Shown here: positions 34,975 to 45,871 of the stretch, in pieces
How positions within the stretch are numbered: position 1 is the stretch's first letter
Layout: each line of letters starts with the position of its first letter
From: Neoscytalidium dimidiatum
Taxonomy: Eukaryota > Ascomycota > Dothideomycetes > Botryosphaeriales > Botryosphaeriaceae
DNA length: 64,000 nucleotides
NCBI GenBank assembly: GCA_037367355.1
Contig: CM074702.1
Coordinates: 620,001 to 684,000, forward strand
Direction: 5' to 3'
Notes under the pieces: model-generated
What the model was told of the DNA's origin: nothing
Databases searched by the model: none
What the model saw: only the letters and a program-made list of their open reading frames with translations
Program-made: the position numbers and the translations under genes

Positions 34975-37900
34975 ATGGCAGAGCAGATCACCCACGATGT
35001 GGTAAACGAAGCACAGTCGATGGGTGGCCCCTCGCCCATCGACGTGAATGCGACAACTACCAACGACTCATCCGCCGGCGCGGCTCCGGACACCAACTCA
35101 GCCAACAAAGATCAACCCGCGACCTCCCCCACGACCGCTACGAACACGACCCCCCCTCCCGGCTCGAGCGATGCGGCGAAGACTCCGGTAAGCTGTGGTG
35201 GCTGGGATTTGCGCGCTAACCATTGCTGACTCAAAGACAGCCTGCGACTGACGGACCGCAAAAACAGCCCGCTCCTGATGCTGCCCAAGAAGCTCCCAAG
35301 GAGCCTGCCATCAATGGCACCGCTTCGCCGCTCCCCTCCTTGGATGACCCCGCGGGCGCACAGTCGGCGGCGGACACAAGTGGCGGCTCGGACACGGACA
35401 CGAGCCGAGCTGGGAAGGACGGAACCAGGTCTACAGTCAAGAAGCCAACGTCCTTCAAATCTGTATCTGTGACAAAGCATTTCCTTGCAAAGACGGCAGT
35501 ATCCGCGCCCTCGAAAGCGGGAGAGAAAGGTATATCAACTTGGCGTTGTATGCTGGACTCTACTAATTCCATTATAAACAGCTCCTATAAGTCAAGCATC
35601 AATCTCTACACAACCGACGGCAAAGCCGCGTCTCGTTGCAAAGTCTGGCAGTGGCGTTGGGAGTTCGATTGGCCGCTCGGGCCTCTCGAAGTTAAACGGA
35701 ACCGGCACCGGTCCCGATCCCAACATGGTCTGGAACAAGAACAGGCGTATGTCATGATCGAATAAAACGAAATGCTACTAGGATCGTGATAAGCTGACGG
35801 AAACACCAGCAACGCCACCGCCTCCGCCCAAGCAGTTTACTGATGAGGAACTCAAGCAGCAATTCGGTATCCACATGGCCACTAGGTTACAAGCAGATGA
35901 GGACACGAAGGAATCGAAATGGGCCGATATTGATGAGGATGAGGACGATAATTGGGCGCCGGAAACCGTGGAGTGGATGGATGGCACGAAATCGACAGTG
36001 AAGCCAGCTGAGCCCTCACCCCCGCCAGAAGAGTCGAAGCCCGAGGTGAAAAAGGAAGAGAAACCCGCAGAGGAATCGAAGCCCGCAACACCGTCACTGT
36101 CAAGACCTAGCTCTACTGGACCAAGTCTGACCGGCGGCACCAAAACCATTCTCAAGCCCGGTGCGCATACTGCTGCAGGTGGCAACAAGCAAGGTCTATT
36201 ATCCAAAGGCCAGTCAGATAACGGCAAGGCGACACTGGTTGCAAAATCGCCAGCACCCGCACCGGCGAAGTCACCTTGGGCCCCGCTTCCGCCTGTTGAG
36301 AAGGTCTCACCTGTCGTTGTAAATCCTCCGCCAGAGCACTCTCTGGCCTCCCGCTTCTCTCAAAAGGATCCCCACGGCTTCGATGCATTACCTCCGGCAC
36401 CTTCTCCGGCGAAGGAAATTGCAGCAGATGATTTCAACCGTTCATGGAGAGAGGACAGAGGGCCAAGGGAGCTATTCAACTCTCAATCCGGAAGGTATGA
36501 GCCTGTGAGAGAGACTCGGCGGGGATCTTCACGTCCGGATTCTTCCTTCCGTCAACCCTCAGTCCTGCAAAGGCCCTCACAGCCTGGACCTGCAGAACCT
36601 TCAGCAGCTTTCCAAACTTCAAGATCCAGCGTGCCCGAGGAGCCTTGGGCTCGCCGCCGCACTTCGTCTAACGTCAGCGGTGGAAGTGGCAGGAGAATGT
36701 CATTTAGTCGAGATGTACCTCCCATGATTCGGGATCGACGCGGCTCACAATCAATCGCTGACGTTCCTCCAATGCCGACGAGGGGTGGGTATCAACGTGG
36801 CGGACTTGGAGAACGTGGCCTTTCTCCTGCTGCCTCTAACCAAGGTTCTTTGACTCAGCACTCTTCCCCTGTGGCAGCTCACGTTCAGCCAGTGTCGCCG
36901 TCGGTTGCCGCAAGTTCTCCGGACATCGTTAACGGTGCTGCCAACCCAACGCTTTCCTATCAAGAACAAGTCAAGATCCAGGAGCAGATGATGCGCGAGA
37001 AGATTGAGCGAGCTAGGGCTGAGAAGCAGAAGCGTAGAGAAGAGGAAGAGAAGGAAGAAGCAGCACGGAAAGAGCGTCTCAGACTAAAGTTGGAGGCATT
37101 AGGCCCGCCGCCATCAAAATCTGAGAAGACAACCCCACCACCCGCGACTAATGAGCCGCCTCCATCTCAGCAGAAGACGTCGACTGTGCAATCACCCCCC
37201 AAACCGCCAGTACCCACGGCAGAAGGCGAGGTGGCGCAATATGGCATGATGAAGGTCCACCAACCTCACCCTGTGCGAAGAGCGGGTGCGGTTGCGGAGC
37301 AACTCAGATCGTCAGAGCAATCGCGCCATGAACTGAAGTCGCCGGAGCGCAAAGCAGCGTCACCAGCGAAGTCTCCCGCTGAACCGGCTGCAGAAGCGCC
37401 AAAGGCGCAGACTGACGGTGCAGGCGCGCCGGAGGAAGCGCAGCCAAAGCTGGAGCAAAAGGTGCCTGCCTGGAAGCCATCAGTAGCTTCGGGTACGCCG
37501 TGGGGATCAGTGCGCAGACACAATATGGGCAGCAATGTGTGGGGACCACCGAATCAGGAAAGAGGAATCGGCAACGGCACCTTTGGACACACCCAGCCAC
37601 AGGCACCCGGTGCGCCGGGTCCGATTGCGCCGCCCGCAGCCACGACTAAGCTGCCTACCTCACCACCGCGCTTCACACCAGCTTCCACCACCGAGCAACC
37701 TTCTTCCTTCGCCTCGCAACCTGACTTGCACTCACAGAACTCGGTCGCACAGAAGCCGACAGCGATGGCGTCCGCTGCTGTTGCGCCGCCCGGCCCTATT
37801 GCGCCTCCCAAGGGTCCTCGTCCCGCATTCGACGCTTCTTCTTGGAGTGCGAGCTCAATTGCTGAGTCGGATGCGAAGCTCGCTCGCGTGCGCGAAGAAA

Positions 37901-39162
37901 AATACCAGGCGAACCGTGGAAAGCCGCTTCCTGCCTTCAACGAGACGTTCAAGCAGACCGCTATCGAAGGCTCTCTAGACCGCCGCCGCGTCTTGGAAAC
38001 CAAGAGTACCGTCCATCTTCATCACTCGAACAACGCCTCCAAGCCTGAGGATCAACCGCCTCACTCTCAGCTGACCGAGCCATCTTCACGCTCGACACCT
38101 ATTCCGTTCAGCGAGCCCTACAGGCCTTCCGCTAGTGACGAGCCGGCTACCTTGCGCCCTATCGGCTCAGAGAAAGTTCAGTCCTCACCTGGCTCAACCA
38201 GCAACGCAGGCAATCGGTCCTCGCGCTTCTTTCCCCGTGCCTCTGACGCGCTCGATGCCATCCATGCGACTGTTTCACAATTCACCATCAATAGCGATTC
38301 TCCTCCGCCGCCCGAGACTTCGAACCACCCGGTCTTTACCGGTGACGCGCAGCATCCCGTGGTGAAGCTCCCGCAGAAGATCAAGGTTAAGCTGCCTCCG
38401 GCCGCATCTCACTCTTCTTCACCGGTCACAATGCCCGCTAGACCAGGTTTCTCACGTCTTGGTTCTCAGCCCATTGTCGCACAACCTGGTTGGCAGGAGC
38501 GCATCAATGGCCTTCTCGGCCGGTCTGCAGCGCCAGCGCCTTCACCACCGAAGCCGGTTGTCGCTCTTCCAGTTGCGTCAGCAAGCAAGGCGCCTTACGA
38601 TCACACCGGTGCTCCTGTGGGAGCCACCGTCTCACTGCCATCCGAGTCGTCACCTGCCTTCGCTTCCAACTATGATGCCAACCCGGTGTCGAAGTCGGCC
38701 TTTGAAGAGGTTATGAGCGTTCCGGAAGCGTTCTCGGCCCCCACTGTGCGCATTCCCAAAGAATCACACATGAACGCTGGACTCGCTCCGGTCGCGACTC
38801 CCACCTCCCGTCCCGGATCGCGATTCTACAAGACGCCCGATGTGTTCAGCATCGATCCGATCTTCAATCCTGTTGGCGAATGTGAGCAAAATGCGCAGGG
38901 ATTCATCATCACGATCCGCTTGTCTGGTTTGGACACTGTGAAGACTAAGATCATGCCGAGGCGCCGCAACCAGGGCCGGAAACCGTCAGGGTACAATAAG
39001 AAGAGGAACATGGCACCACGTGAGAACAGCAACAGCGGACCTCGCGCGCGCAAGACATCAGGCAGCGTGCCTCAGGGCCATCCTTGGGGTACCAACAACA
39101 ACACCAAGACCAACTCACCTAGCTCTCCTTGGGGCAGGCGTGCATCCGGAGCAGTCCACTAG
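34975..39162 (+). CDS. Large disordered conserved fungal protein, function unknown
   Basis: Four exons, 34975-35187, 35241-35529, 35582-35746 and 35810-39162, give 1,339 residues. The best conserved part spans the last introns: KPRLVAKSGSG, PNMVWNKNRP, then PPPKQFTDEELKQQFGIH, MATRLQADEDTKESKWADID and WAPETVEWMDGTKS, a segment I remember from uncharacterised ascomycete proteins. Beyond it the protein is low-complexity (Pro/Ser/Ala), with one charged helical stretch near residues 715-760 (REKIERARAEKQKRREEEEK) and a short Pro-rich GWQERINGLLG motif. The carboxyl end is very basic (MPRRRNQGRKPSGYNKKRNM), suggesting RNA contact. No enzyme motif is seen. The start could lie further upstream in the same frame (34813). 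Do not read a specific function into it. Confidence 0.75.
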
Positions 39163-40887
39163 GGCGCTTCATCAGAGTTCAGGGTATCGACGCACTCAAA
39201 ACCCGCAACTTTCTTCTTCTTTCGGCCGGGTTCATTCGTGTTACTGATTATCTTGGCGACTAATAAGGCGTTCGCGTCACGTTTCGAGACTGACACAGTC
39301 GGCAGCCGGAATTCATGTGGCACACAGGATAGCGAAAGTCCGGTCTAATCGCGGCCAGGAAGGAGACGGCTGAACATCAGTCCTTTTGACAGCTCTCAGC
39401 GGTCGTCTCGCGCTTAACGCGCTCGACCGTTCTACTTTGCCTTACGAAGACAGTGCGACACGCGCAGCGTGTCCTGCATCATGCACTGTATGTACTGTGC
39501 TTTTTTTTTTCAGGAATGATAAATTGGCCTAGAAGCCAAGTCAATACAAATGCGTGCCCTACATGACGTGTGTTAGCGTGATTTGCCGATGGTCCAGTTT
39601 TGTCGCTCACCGGGGGGATCCGCCGGCTGTCAAAGGTGCGTTCGCTGGTAGGTTGTTGTCATGGGGGTCCATCAACCCATGGACTGCAGGAGCATTCATG
39701 CGTACGCTAAAAATGCAAGGCAGCACTGGTAGCATATCATGCGGAAGTACCCTTCCAACGTACTTATTTATCTGCAGGCTTCGCATCAGCCAGGTGTGCA
39801 GAGGCGTTGAAGCCCGTATACTGGCTGCCTTGGCGGGAAATGAGAGATACCCATCCAAGAAAGTGTCGCCGAGCATTGCAAAAACCACGGCTGCGTACGT
39901 GTAGGAGTACAGCACTTGAAGCTGCTGACGGGACCACAACATCAATCACTATTCTGTAAGTCTAGCTCAGGAGGAAGGGTTTCCCACTCAGCGTGGTGGC
40001 ATTCATTGGTTCTAATTAGTGGCGCTGATGCTTTGCGAAGCGACGTGGTAGCGATATGAGGGTTCTCCGGAAGGGCGGGTGTGTATAAGGATGTTTCTAA
40101 TTATATTATGCTTGGTTGCCAGCAAGCTTTGTCAGGCTCCGGGTCCAGGGAGTGGCGGCTCGGGAAGGAGACCGAGAAAGCATGGGCAAACAAACACCGC
40201 GGCGGACGCACGCTATGCGTCAGGTCGGGGTTGGGGCGTGCTGCGCCATGGTGGTGCGGCGAGCGGAGGACGCTCAAGGGCAGGCTAGCTGGCAGCCGGC
40301 TGGGGTGGTGATTCAAGAGTGCCCATCTCAATTTGGAGGCGCCAAGGCGGGGGGAAGCGTCGAGAAGCGCTCTGCCCGCAATCTCAGCGGCGTTCGGCAG
40401 CGTTCGCTTCTACGACGTGATTATTCAAGACAGGAGACCGGGCAGGCTGGAGAGGTCCTGTGTTGGAGGGGGGGCGGTTTGGTCGTCGTCTTGCGACCGC
40501 CGCCCGTGCTGCCGTGCTGCCGTGCGTGTACCTCCCAGCTCCCAGCTCCCAGCTCCCAGCTCCCAGCAGCAACCGCTGCATGCACAGCCTTGTCCCTAGG
40601 GGTCCAAGGCCATAGCCAACGTTACAGCATTCGCCCGCTGCCTGCACAGCACTTTTTCTCAGCCTTACGCTCCGACCAGACGCGCGCGGGTTTGCCAGAC
40701 GCTTATCGCTCGTTCCCGTTCCCTCTGGCGCCCTTTCTCTCCCTCCGACAACGCATCACCGTGCTCGTCCACCTGAAACGGCCGTATTCCTACTTATCGC
40801 TTTCCACGCGGCCCCCGAGCCCAGCCTGCTCCTTCCTCCAAGGCGCCCTCCTCGCTCCGCAGCAGAGAGTCCCAAGGATCCAAGACA
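39163..40887. other. Intergenic, promoter of F-box-like gene
   Basis: The left part holds the trailer of the large disordered-protein gene and a poly-T run near 39,502. The right part is GC-rich and includes heptamer/octamer arrays (40506-40566). A 430-codon frame from 40116 overlaps the real gene in another phase and is rejected. No other gene recognised. Confidence 0.5.
40506..40566. repeat. GTGCTGCC octamers followed by CTCCCAG heptamer array
   Basis: Two and a half copies of GTGCTGCC (40506-40525) are followed by five perfect copies of CTCCCAG (40532-40566), ending 322 bases before the start codon at 40888. Confidence 0.9.
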
Positions 40888-42030
40888 ATGTCCAGCAACA
40901 TCCAGCGACGCAGATCCATAGAGCCCGGTGTCGCCTTCGCCTGGGCTCAGCCCGACAAGAGTGCGCCCTCCTCGCCCTCACGCGATCCGCCGCAGCTCGC
41001 CGAACGGAGAGTATGCAGTCACCATCACCATCACCCTCCCGCCAACGATTCCGCCAACCATCCCGCCCACCAGGACGAGAGGCCACAGCCCGGCCCGCTG
41101 TCGTCGCTCAACCTGAAGAGCGACTATGTCGTCCCTCCCATGAGCAGCGTGTCCGTGGATCCTCCCATTCCCGCAGAGACGGACTCGCGTTCAGCCCAGG
41201 ACCAGCATCCCATGAGGGCCAACCTGCCGCTTCTATCCCAACCTCTTGTTCCCACCGACTGTTTCCACGGAAGCCCGGCGGCCCAGCAGCAGCAGCGGCC
41301 GCAGTCGTTCTCACCACCAACCTCCGGTCACGCGACCTGCCCCAACTCTGGCCTCATCATCTCCGATCCCCACCACCACCACTCTGGAACCATTGCCGCG
41401 CCCTCTAGCAGCCCGACGGCCGACGACACGGGCGGGCCTACGCTGCTCACCCTTCCCCCGGAGATCCGGCGCATGATCTACCAGCACATCCCGTACATCA
41501 CCAACGCGCAGCCGCTCATCTACTGCCTGTCCATCTTCAAGAACCGCAAGCAGCACCCGCTGGCGGCCATCTGCCGGCTAGTGCGCGCGGAGGCGCTCGA
41601 GCTATACTACAGCTCCAACACGTGGCTGATCAAGCTCGAGTATCGCGACTTCTACGACAGCTTCGTCTCGTGGATCTCGTCGCTCGACGACGCGTCCGCC
41701 AACGCCCTGCGCCTGCTGCGCGTCTCCGTGCGCGGCGCCATGTTCGCCAAGCCCATGATCTACGGCCCGGACGGCTACCTCGTCAAGAACGACGAGCGGG
41801 GCGCGTACGGCTACGCGACGTTCGCCGTCGACCTGAGCGAGAAGTTCCGCGGCGGGAAGGTCGACGTGCTGGCGTGCGATGGGCCGAGGCCGGCGGCCGC
41901 GGAGGCAAAGGTCGCGCTTGAGGGCATCGTGAAGGGCCTGTGGGAGAAGAAGGGGAGGGGCCAGTTGCGCAGCGGGGATATCAAGGAAGCTATGGATACG
42001 TTTTTGAGTTACACCGGATGGTGGCTCTAA
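40888..42030 (+). CDS. F-box/DUF7730-like fungal protein
   Basis: Single-exon gene, 380 residues. The first 180 residues are Pro/Ser/His/Gln-rich and look disordered. The folded part begins TLLTLPPEIRRMIYQHIPYI, the F-box-like LPxEIRxxIY start seen in many ascomycete DUF7730 proteins, and continues AICRLVRAEALELYYSSNTW, which fits the usual ICRxxRxEAxxxYYxxN pattern, ending SYTGWWL. Possible substrate adaptor or RNA/protein-binding role is inference only. It is a distant relative of the gene at 13.8-14.8 kb. The start codon MSSNIQRRRSIEP was chosen as the first ATG after a CT-rich leader. Confidence 0.8.
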   Translation: MSSNIQRRRSIEPGVAFAWAQPDKSAPSSPSRDPPQLAERRVCSHHHHHPPANDSANHPAHQDERPQPGPLSSLNLKSDYVVPPMSSVSVDPPIPAETDSRSAQDQHPMRANLPLLSQPLVPTDCFHGSPAAQQQQRPQSFSPPTSGHATCPNSGLIISDPHHHHSGTIAAPSSSPTADDTGGPTLLTLPPEIRRMIYQHIPYITNAQPLIYCLSIFKNRKQHPLAAICRLVRAEALELYYSSNTWLIKLEYRDFYDSFVSWISSLDDASANALRLLRVSVRGAMFAKPMIYGPDGYLVKNDERGAYGYATFAVDLSEKFRGGKVDVLACDGPRPAAAEAKVALEGIVKGLWEKKGRGQLRSGDIKEAMDTFLSYTGWWL

Positions 42031-43412
42031 TTTCTCTTTTCGTTCTTTTTTTTTTTGTTTTTTTTTGTCTATGACAGCCATGGTTTCCGGATTTCGGGAA
42101 CCAGCATGCATCAACAAACGGCCGCGCGTACTACCTTCACCCGCATGTTGTTTCGTCGGGTTCGCGTCGAATTTCTTCCGGCGGATCATGCACGCCGCAA
42201 AATTGGGACCGTTTTGCAGACGGAGGAGCATCTTGCGTTTTTTTATTACTCGTCATTTTATCACGGCAGACTGTTGGTGAAAGGATGTTCACCTTCTCCG
42301 ACTCATTTCCTTTTTCTATCACCCGCATTGGCGTTTCCCCCTCTTCGTTCCGTTTTCAGTATCGATCGCAGGAGTTAAAAATGGCATGGGATGGGTGGAT
42401 AATGATACCAGAGAGTCCTTGTTTTGTGGGAAAATCTTTTGACACAAGTTTCTATTTTCCCTCTTCTTCTAGCCTTACCTTTTCTTTCTGGCGCTCTCTT
42501 TACCCCAATTCTAATCGGATTTTTGGGATCTTAAAAGGGCAACAATGTGCACATCACAGGCAGAATCTCTCTCTCATATGGAAGCGGCCTGGTAGGGGGT
42601 TGTCGCTAAAAGGCACAAAAAAGGGCGGTTGCATCGCACTTCTTCACTTTTCCTCTGAGTGCTGGATTTGGGAAGATCTGTTCTGCGCTTCGCTTTGACC
42701 TCTTTAATGCATTCACCTTTTTTCACTCTGGGGCCTACATATTCTGGAGGTGCGTGTGGAGAGAGCTGGGTCCGAGTGTGAGCTGAAGGTGGATGGTTTT
42801 GTTGAATGTTGAACAGGAGATTGGACCAACCTTGTCAAGCACCACAGTCCATTTTTCTCAGCTTCGCTGTGATGCACAGCCCATGCTCGATAGTGTCTTT
42901 GCCGGTAGGTCCGACGCCACGGGTGAGCGTGCCTATCCTGCAGCTCTTGTATCAAAGGGCACAATATCGAAATCTACCAGCGCCGAGACCATTGGAGTAG
43001 GGAGCAGACATCACTTGTCGCCGTAACGCAGTTGTTCGCGAGAGGGAAAGGGTCTTCAGATTTGGTCCACGAATACGCGAGCAGTTGATCAATCTCATTG
43101 CCTCCACAGCTCGTGGACGTTGCGTTTCTCTCTATTCGCATAAAATCGCACGCTTCCAGCTGCCGTCAGCAAGCCCGATCTATTCCTGAGCCCTTTCGTC
43201 TCCAGGCTCTGTGGAGGTCGTACGCAAACGCCAGGTCTCAGCGCTTAAAATGACCGTCCAACAACCGGATCTGTCCGTGGCAAGAACCAACGGGCTGAGG
43301 CGCATTTTTCCCACTCACGCCGATTTACTTGTAACGAGCCGCAAGACAAGGGGCGACTTCTGGGTATCATAGTAATAGCAAAAATCAACGAAATCTCCGT
43401 CCGCATGGTTCC
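42031..43412. other. Intergenic between convergent genes
   Basis: 1.4 kb. T-rich immediately after the F-box-like gene (42,048-42,068), otherwise mixed composition; no recognised gene or RNA. Confidence 0.5.
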
Positions 43413-43828
43413 TCACGCCTCGCCGATGCCCTCCTCGTCGCCGAGCTCCGGCTCCAACGGCTCGGGATATTGTTCGCGGAGGTCTCTGATTACGTTCTGC
43501 GAGTTGGGAGAGCCTTGCGTCAATGCGCTGCGAATCGGATGGGGGAAGTGTCAGATTGGATTTTGCGTACTGCTAAGGCTTCGGGATTCACGCCGTTCTC
43601 GATCAGCGAGACGCAGAAGGAGAGTTGGGTGCGGTTGAGGTTTGTGTTCTGCAAAGAGAAAGAGAGAGGCGAGATCCGTTAGCCTTTTGATTGATTTTGT
43701 AGACGCGGGCCACAGGTCATGAAAGATAAGAGGGGGAGCTTTACGAGGAGCGTCGCGATTTCGTGGAGGATATCGATGACCTCGCGCGCGGCCTGGCGCT
43801 TGTCGACTTCCTGCGGTGGCGGCGGCAT
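43413..43828 (-). CDS. mzt1: Mitotic-spindle organizing protein 1 (Mozart1)
   Basis: Three exons on the minus strand, 43828-43745, 43648-43571 and 43496-43413, all in phase 0, give 81 residues. Sequence: MPPPPQEVDKRQAAREVIDI, LHEIATLLNTNLNRTQLSFC, VSLIENGVNPEALANVIRDL, then an acidic tail. Length and helices match Mozart1 (MZT1/Tam4), the small factor that binds the amino end of Alp6/GCP3-type proteins and activates gamma-tubulin complexes at microtubule organising centres, essential in fission yeast. Introns are 96 and 74 bases. The gene is invisible as a single frame because each exon has fewer than 30 codons. Divergent from a small hypothetical gene at 44440. Confidence 0.92.
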
Positions 43829-44439
43829 TACGGGAATGTTCGACGCAGGGGGACGGGCTGCGGGGTTTTTCAGTGCGAGCAGGTATGTGCTCTGGCGGTT
43901 CGTGCGCCGTGTGGGCGTTTGCGGTGGGGTGGTGGTGGTGTGTGTTTTGCGGAGACACTGCAGCTGGTGTTTGCGCTGCAGGGAGGGGAGAGTGGTAGAC
44001 GCGTCTGGGCCGGTCGCGACGGAGACGCCGCCGCGGGCCCTCTGCCCTCTCCCCTTGTCGCTGAGGAAGGAAAGCCGGCAGGGGGACGATCTCCCGGCTG
44101 CCGACGTTGGGCCGAAATCCGCCGGGTAGGCAGACGGTGCAAACACCATGCTGCGTCGAGCTCATCATGACGACAACCATCAACGCCGCTCGCTCGTCAG
44201 GCAGGTCATAGACTGGCGGGCCTGCCACGGGGTGACATCACAACTGCAGACATGCCCCCGCGTGAGAAGTACAAAATGGACCCCTACAAGCGGCCATGGA
44301 TCGCCTTCCTCTCCATCTTCCAGTCCTCGTCTTCAACTCGACTTTGAAAGCGCACCTCCCCATCACATCACTTCAACCTCCCAACCGCCAACCCCCTCCA
44401 AAAACAACCAAACCACCTCCAATCCTTTCCACCACCGTA
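43829..44439. promoter_or_regulatory. Divergent promoter, Mozart1 and small hypothetical gene
   Basis: 611 bases between head-to-head starts. GT-rich on the left, CA-rich approaching the ATG at 44440 (poly-purine/pyrimidine leader). Open frames on both strands are overlaps without similarity. Confidence 0.55.
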
Positions 44440-44976
44440 ATGGCGCCCGACCCCCACACCGGCGGCACCCTCTCGGAGATGGCCCCAACCGGCACCAGCA
44501 TCCCAAACGATGCCGGCAAGCAAAACACCATCCCCCCAACGGCCAACCCATCCGACAAGAACGACAACACCATCCTCTCCTCCCAGCCCACCGGCAACAT
44601 CCCCTCCTCCTCCTCCTCCTCCTCCTCCTCCACCACCACCACCGACCCCAACCCGCTGGGCTCGCGCCCGGACCGGCAGACCGGCGCCGCCAACGCGCTG
44701 GACGCGCCGCGCAGCGCCGTCGACGCCGGGGTGACGGGCGAGGTGGCGTCGGGCACGGGCGCGGCGGTGCCCGGCTCGGTCGAGACGAAGCGGCTGGATC
44801 CGGGCGACGGCCGCAAGCGGGCGGTCGGCGCGCACGGCAAGAGCAGGGACGCCATGGCCGAGCAGCACAAGCAGGGCTTCGAGCGGCTGGCTGGCGGCGG
44901 CGGCGCGGAGGTGCAGCCCGCGCCGGGAGAGGAGGGCGAGGCGCAGGATGTCGTGAGGGAGAGGAAGGGGTTATGA
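44440..44976 (+). CDS. Small hypothetical hydrophilic protein
   Basis: Single exon, 178 residues, starting MAPDPHTGGTLSEMAPTGTS. It is Gly/Ala/Asp/Pro-rich and lacks membrane segments. A nine-serine run from a TCC repeat (44605-44631) is followed by four threonines. The carboxyl half is charged (VETKRLDPGDGRKRAVGAHG, then RDAMAEQHKQGFERLAGG) and ends ERKGL. I recognise the general type from ascomycete genomes but no named family or function. GC-rich third positions and a clean leader support it being a gene; a larger frame overlapping it in another phase does not. Confidence 0.6.
   Translation: MAPDPHTGGTLSEMAPTGTSIPNDAGKQNTIPPTANPSDKNDNTILSSQPTGNIPSSSSSSSSSTTTTDPNPLGSRPDRQTGAANALDAPRSAVDAGVTGEVASGTGAAVPGSVETKRLDPGDGRKRAVGAHGKSRDAMAEQHKQGFERLAGGGGAEVQPAPGEEGEAQDVVRERKGL
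44605..44643. repeat. Coding TCC/ACC microsatellite
   Basis: Nine TCC copies then four ACC copies inside the small hypothetical gene, encoding Ser9-Thr4. Likely variable in length among isolates. Confidence 0.9.
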
Positions 44977-45871
44977 TTCTCTCTCTCTCTTTTCCTTTTT
45001 TTTCTCTCTTTGCTTCGTTTGAGGTATTTGATGATAGGTTCGAGTTGGATGAAGGTGAACGGGGAACAAAAGGCAAGTGTATTTATAGGAATCAGGGTGA
45101 AATGCGGGCTGAGGTAGGGCTTCAACCCTGATAAAATAACGGTTCGGCATATTAAATTATTACCCAGAATGTGGAGTGCCCACTTTCTCTTTGCAATGCA
45201 GCTGCGTCAAGATAGTGATGATGCGAAGACGTAAAATGGGACTTGGGAAGGCGAAGAGCGTTTATAACCAATTGTAACTCCTAAGAGATATGCAGTTACT
45301 TCTAGTAAGGGAATCTCTTTTAACCTTTCTCTAGGAAGGTAGAGTTAAGTCCACACCTTCGACCATGCATAGTGAGTAGCAGATTTTTCTTGATGGACCC
45401 AGCACAAGACCTGAGATATATGGAACTAACGTGCTCGCTGTCTCATTCCCCTATGCTGAGAATACCGTTCAGGATATAATGTATATGAAGCTTCACAACA
45501 GACATTCTTCCGCATGCCGAAAAGTGCACCAGACTGTGGTATGGGATGATGGCGTAGTGACTCGCCCACATTTCCTGAAGCGGGCAGCTTAGGCAAAGCG
45601 GTGTTAGTTCGACAGAACCTGCGCCTAACTATTTTGTCTTTTTTTTTTTTACTCCACTTTCGTGTATCTGGGTCTGATCTCCCTGTGCACGCGCGTATTC
45701 AAAATAAACTCTATCCATTGATCCACAATTCAAAGGTATATCAAATACGCCAACGTCACACCTCCTCCCATCATTTGGTGTTCTTCTTTTCCCCCTGTCC
45801 TGTACAGTCATTTACAACCCCAATAAGTCATTTGCGATCGGCCTGGCCTGTCCACATGAACGCCGTTGCCT
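44977..45871. other. Intergenic between convergent genes
   Basis: Nearly 900 bases, AT-rich, with a poly-T run near 45,640. No gene recognised; contains two 3' trailers. Confidence 0.5.

Noticed and set aside
40116..41408. 430-codon plus-strand frame overlapping the F-box-like gene
   Set aside because: It is in a different phase from the recognisable LPPEIRRMIY gene, is Arg/Pro-rich from GC composition, and shows no family signature.
43551..44228. 225-codon minus-strand frame across the Mozart1 region
   Set aside because: It reads through a different phase of Mozart1 exons and introns and ends in spurious sequence; the three-exon Mozart1 model explains the conserved residues.
44148..45131. 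327-codon plus-strand frame over the small hypothetical gene
   Set aside because: Low-complexity Arg/Gly/His product in an alternate phase of GC-rich DNA; the Met-Ala-Pro frame at 44440 has normal codon and residue use.
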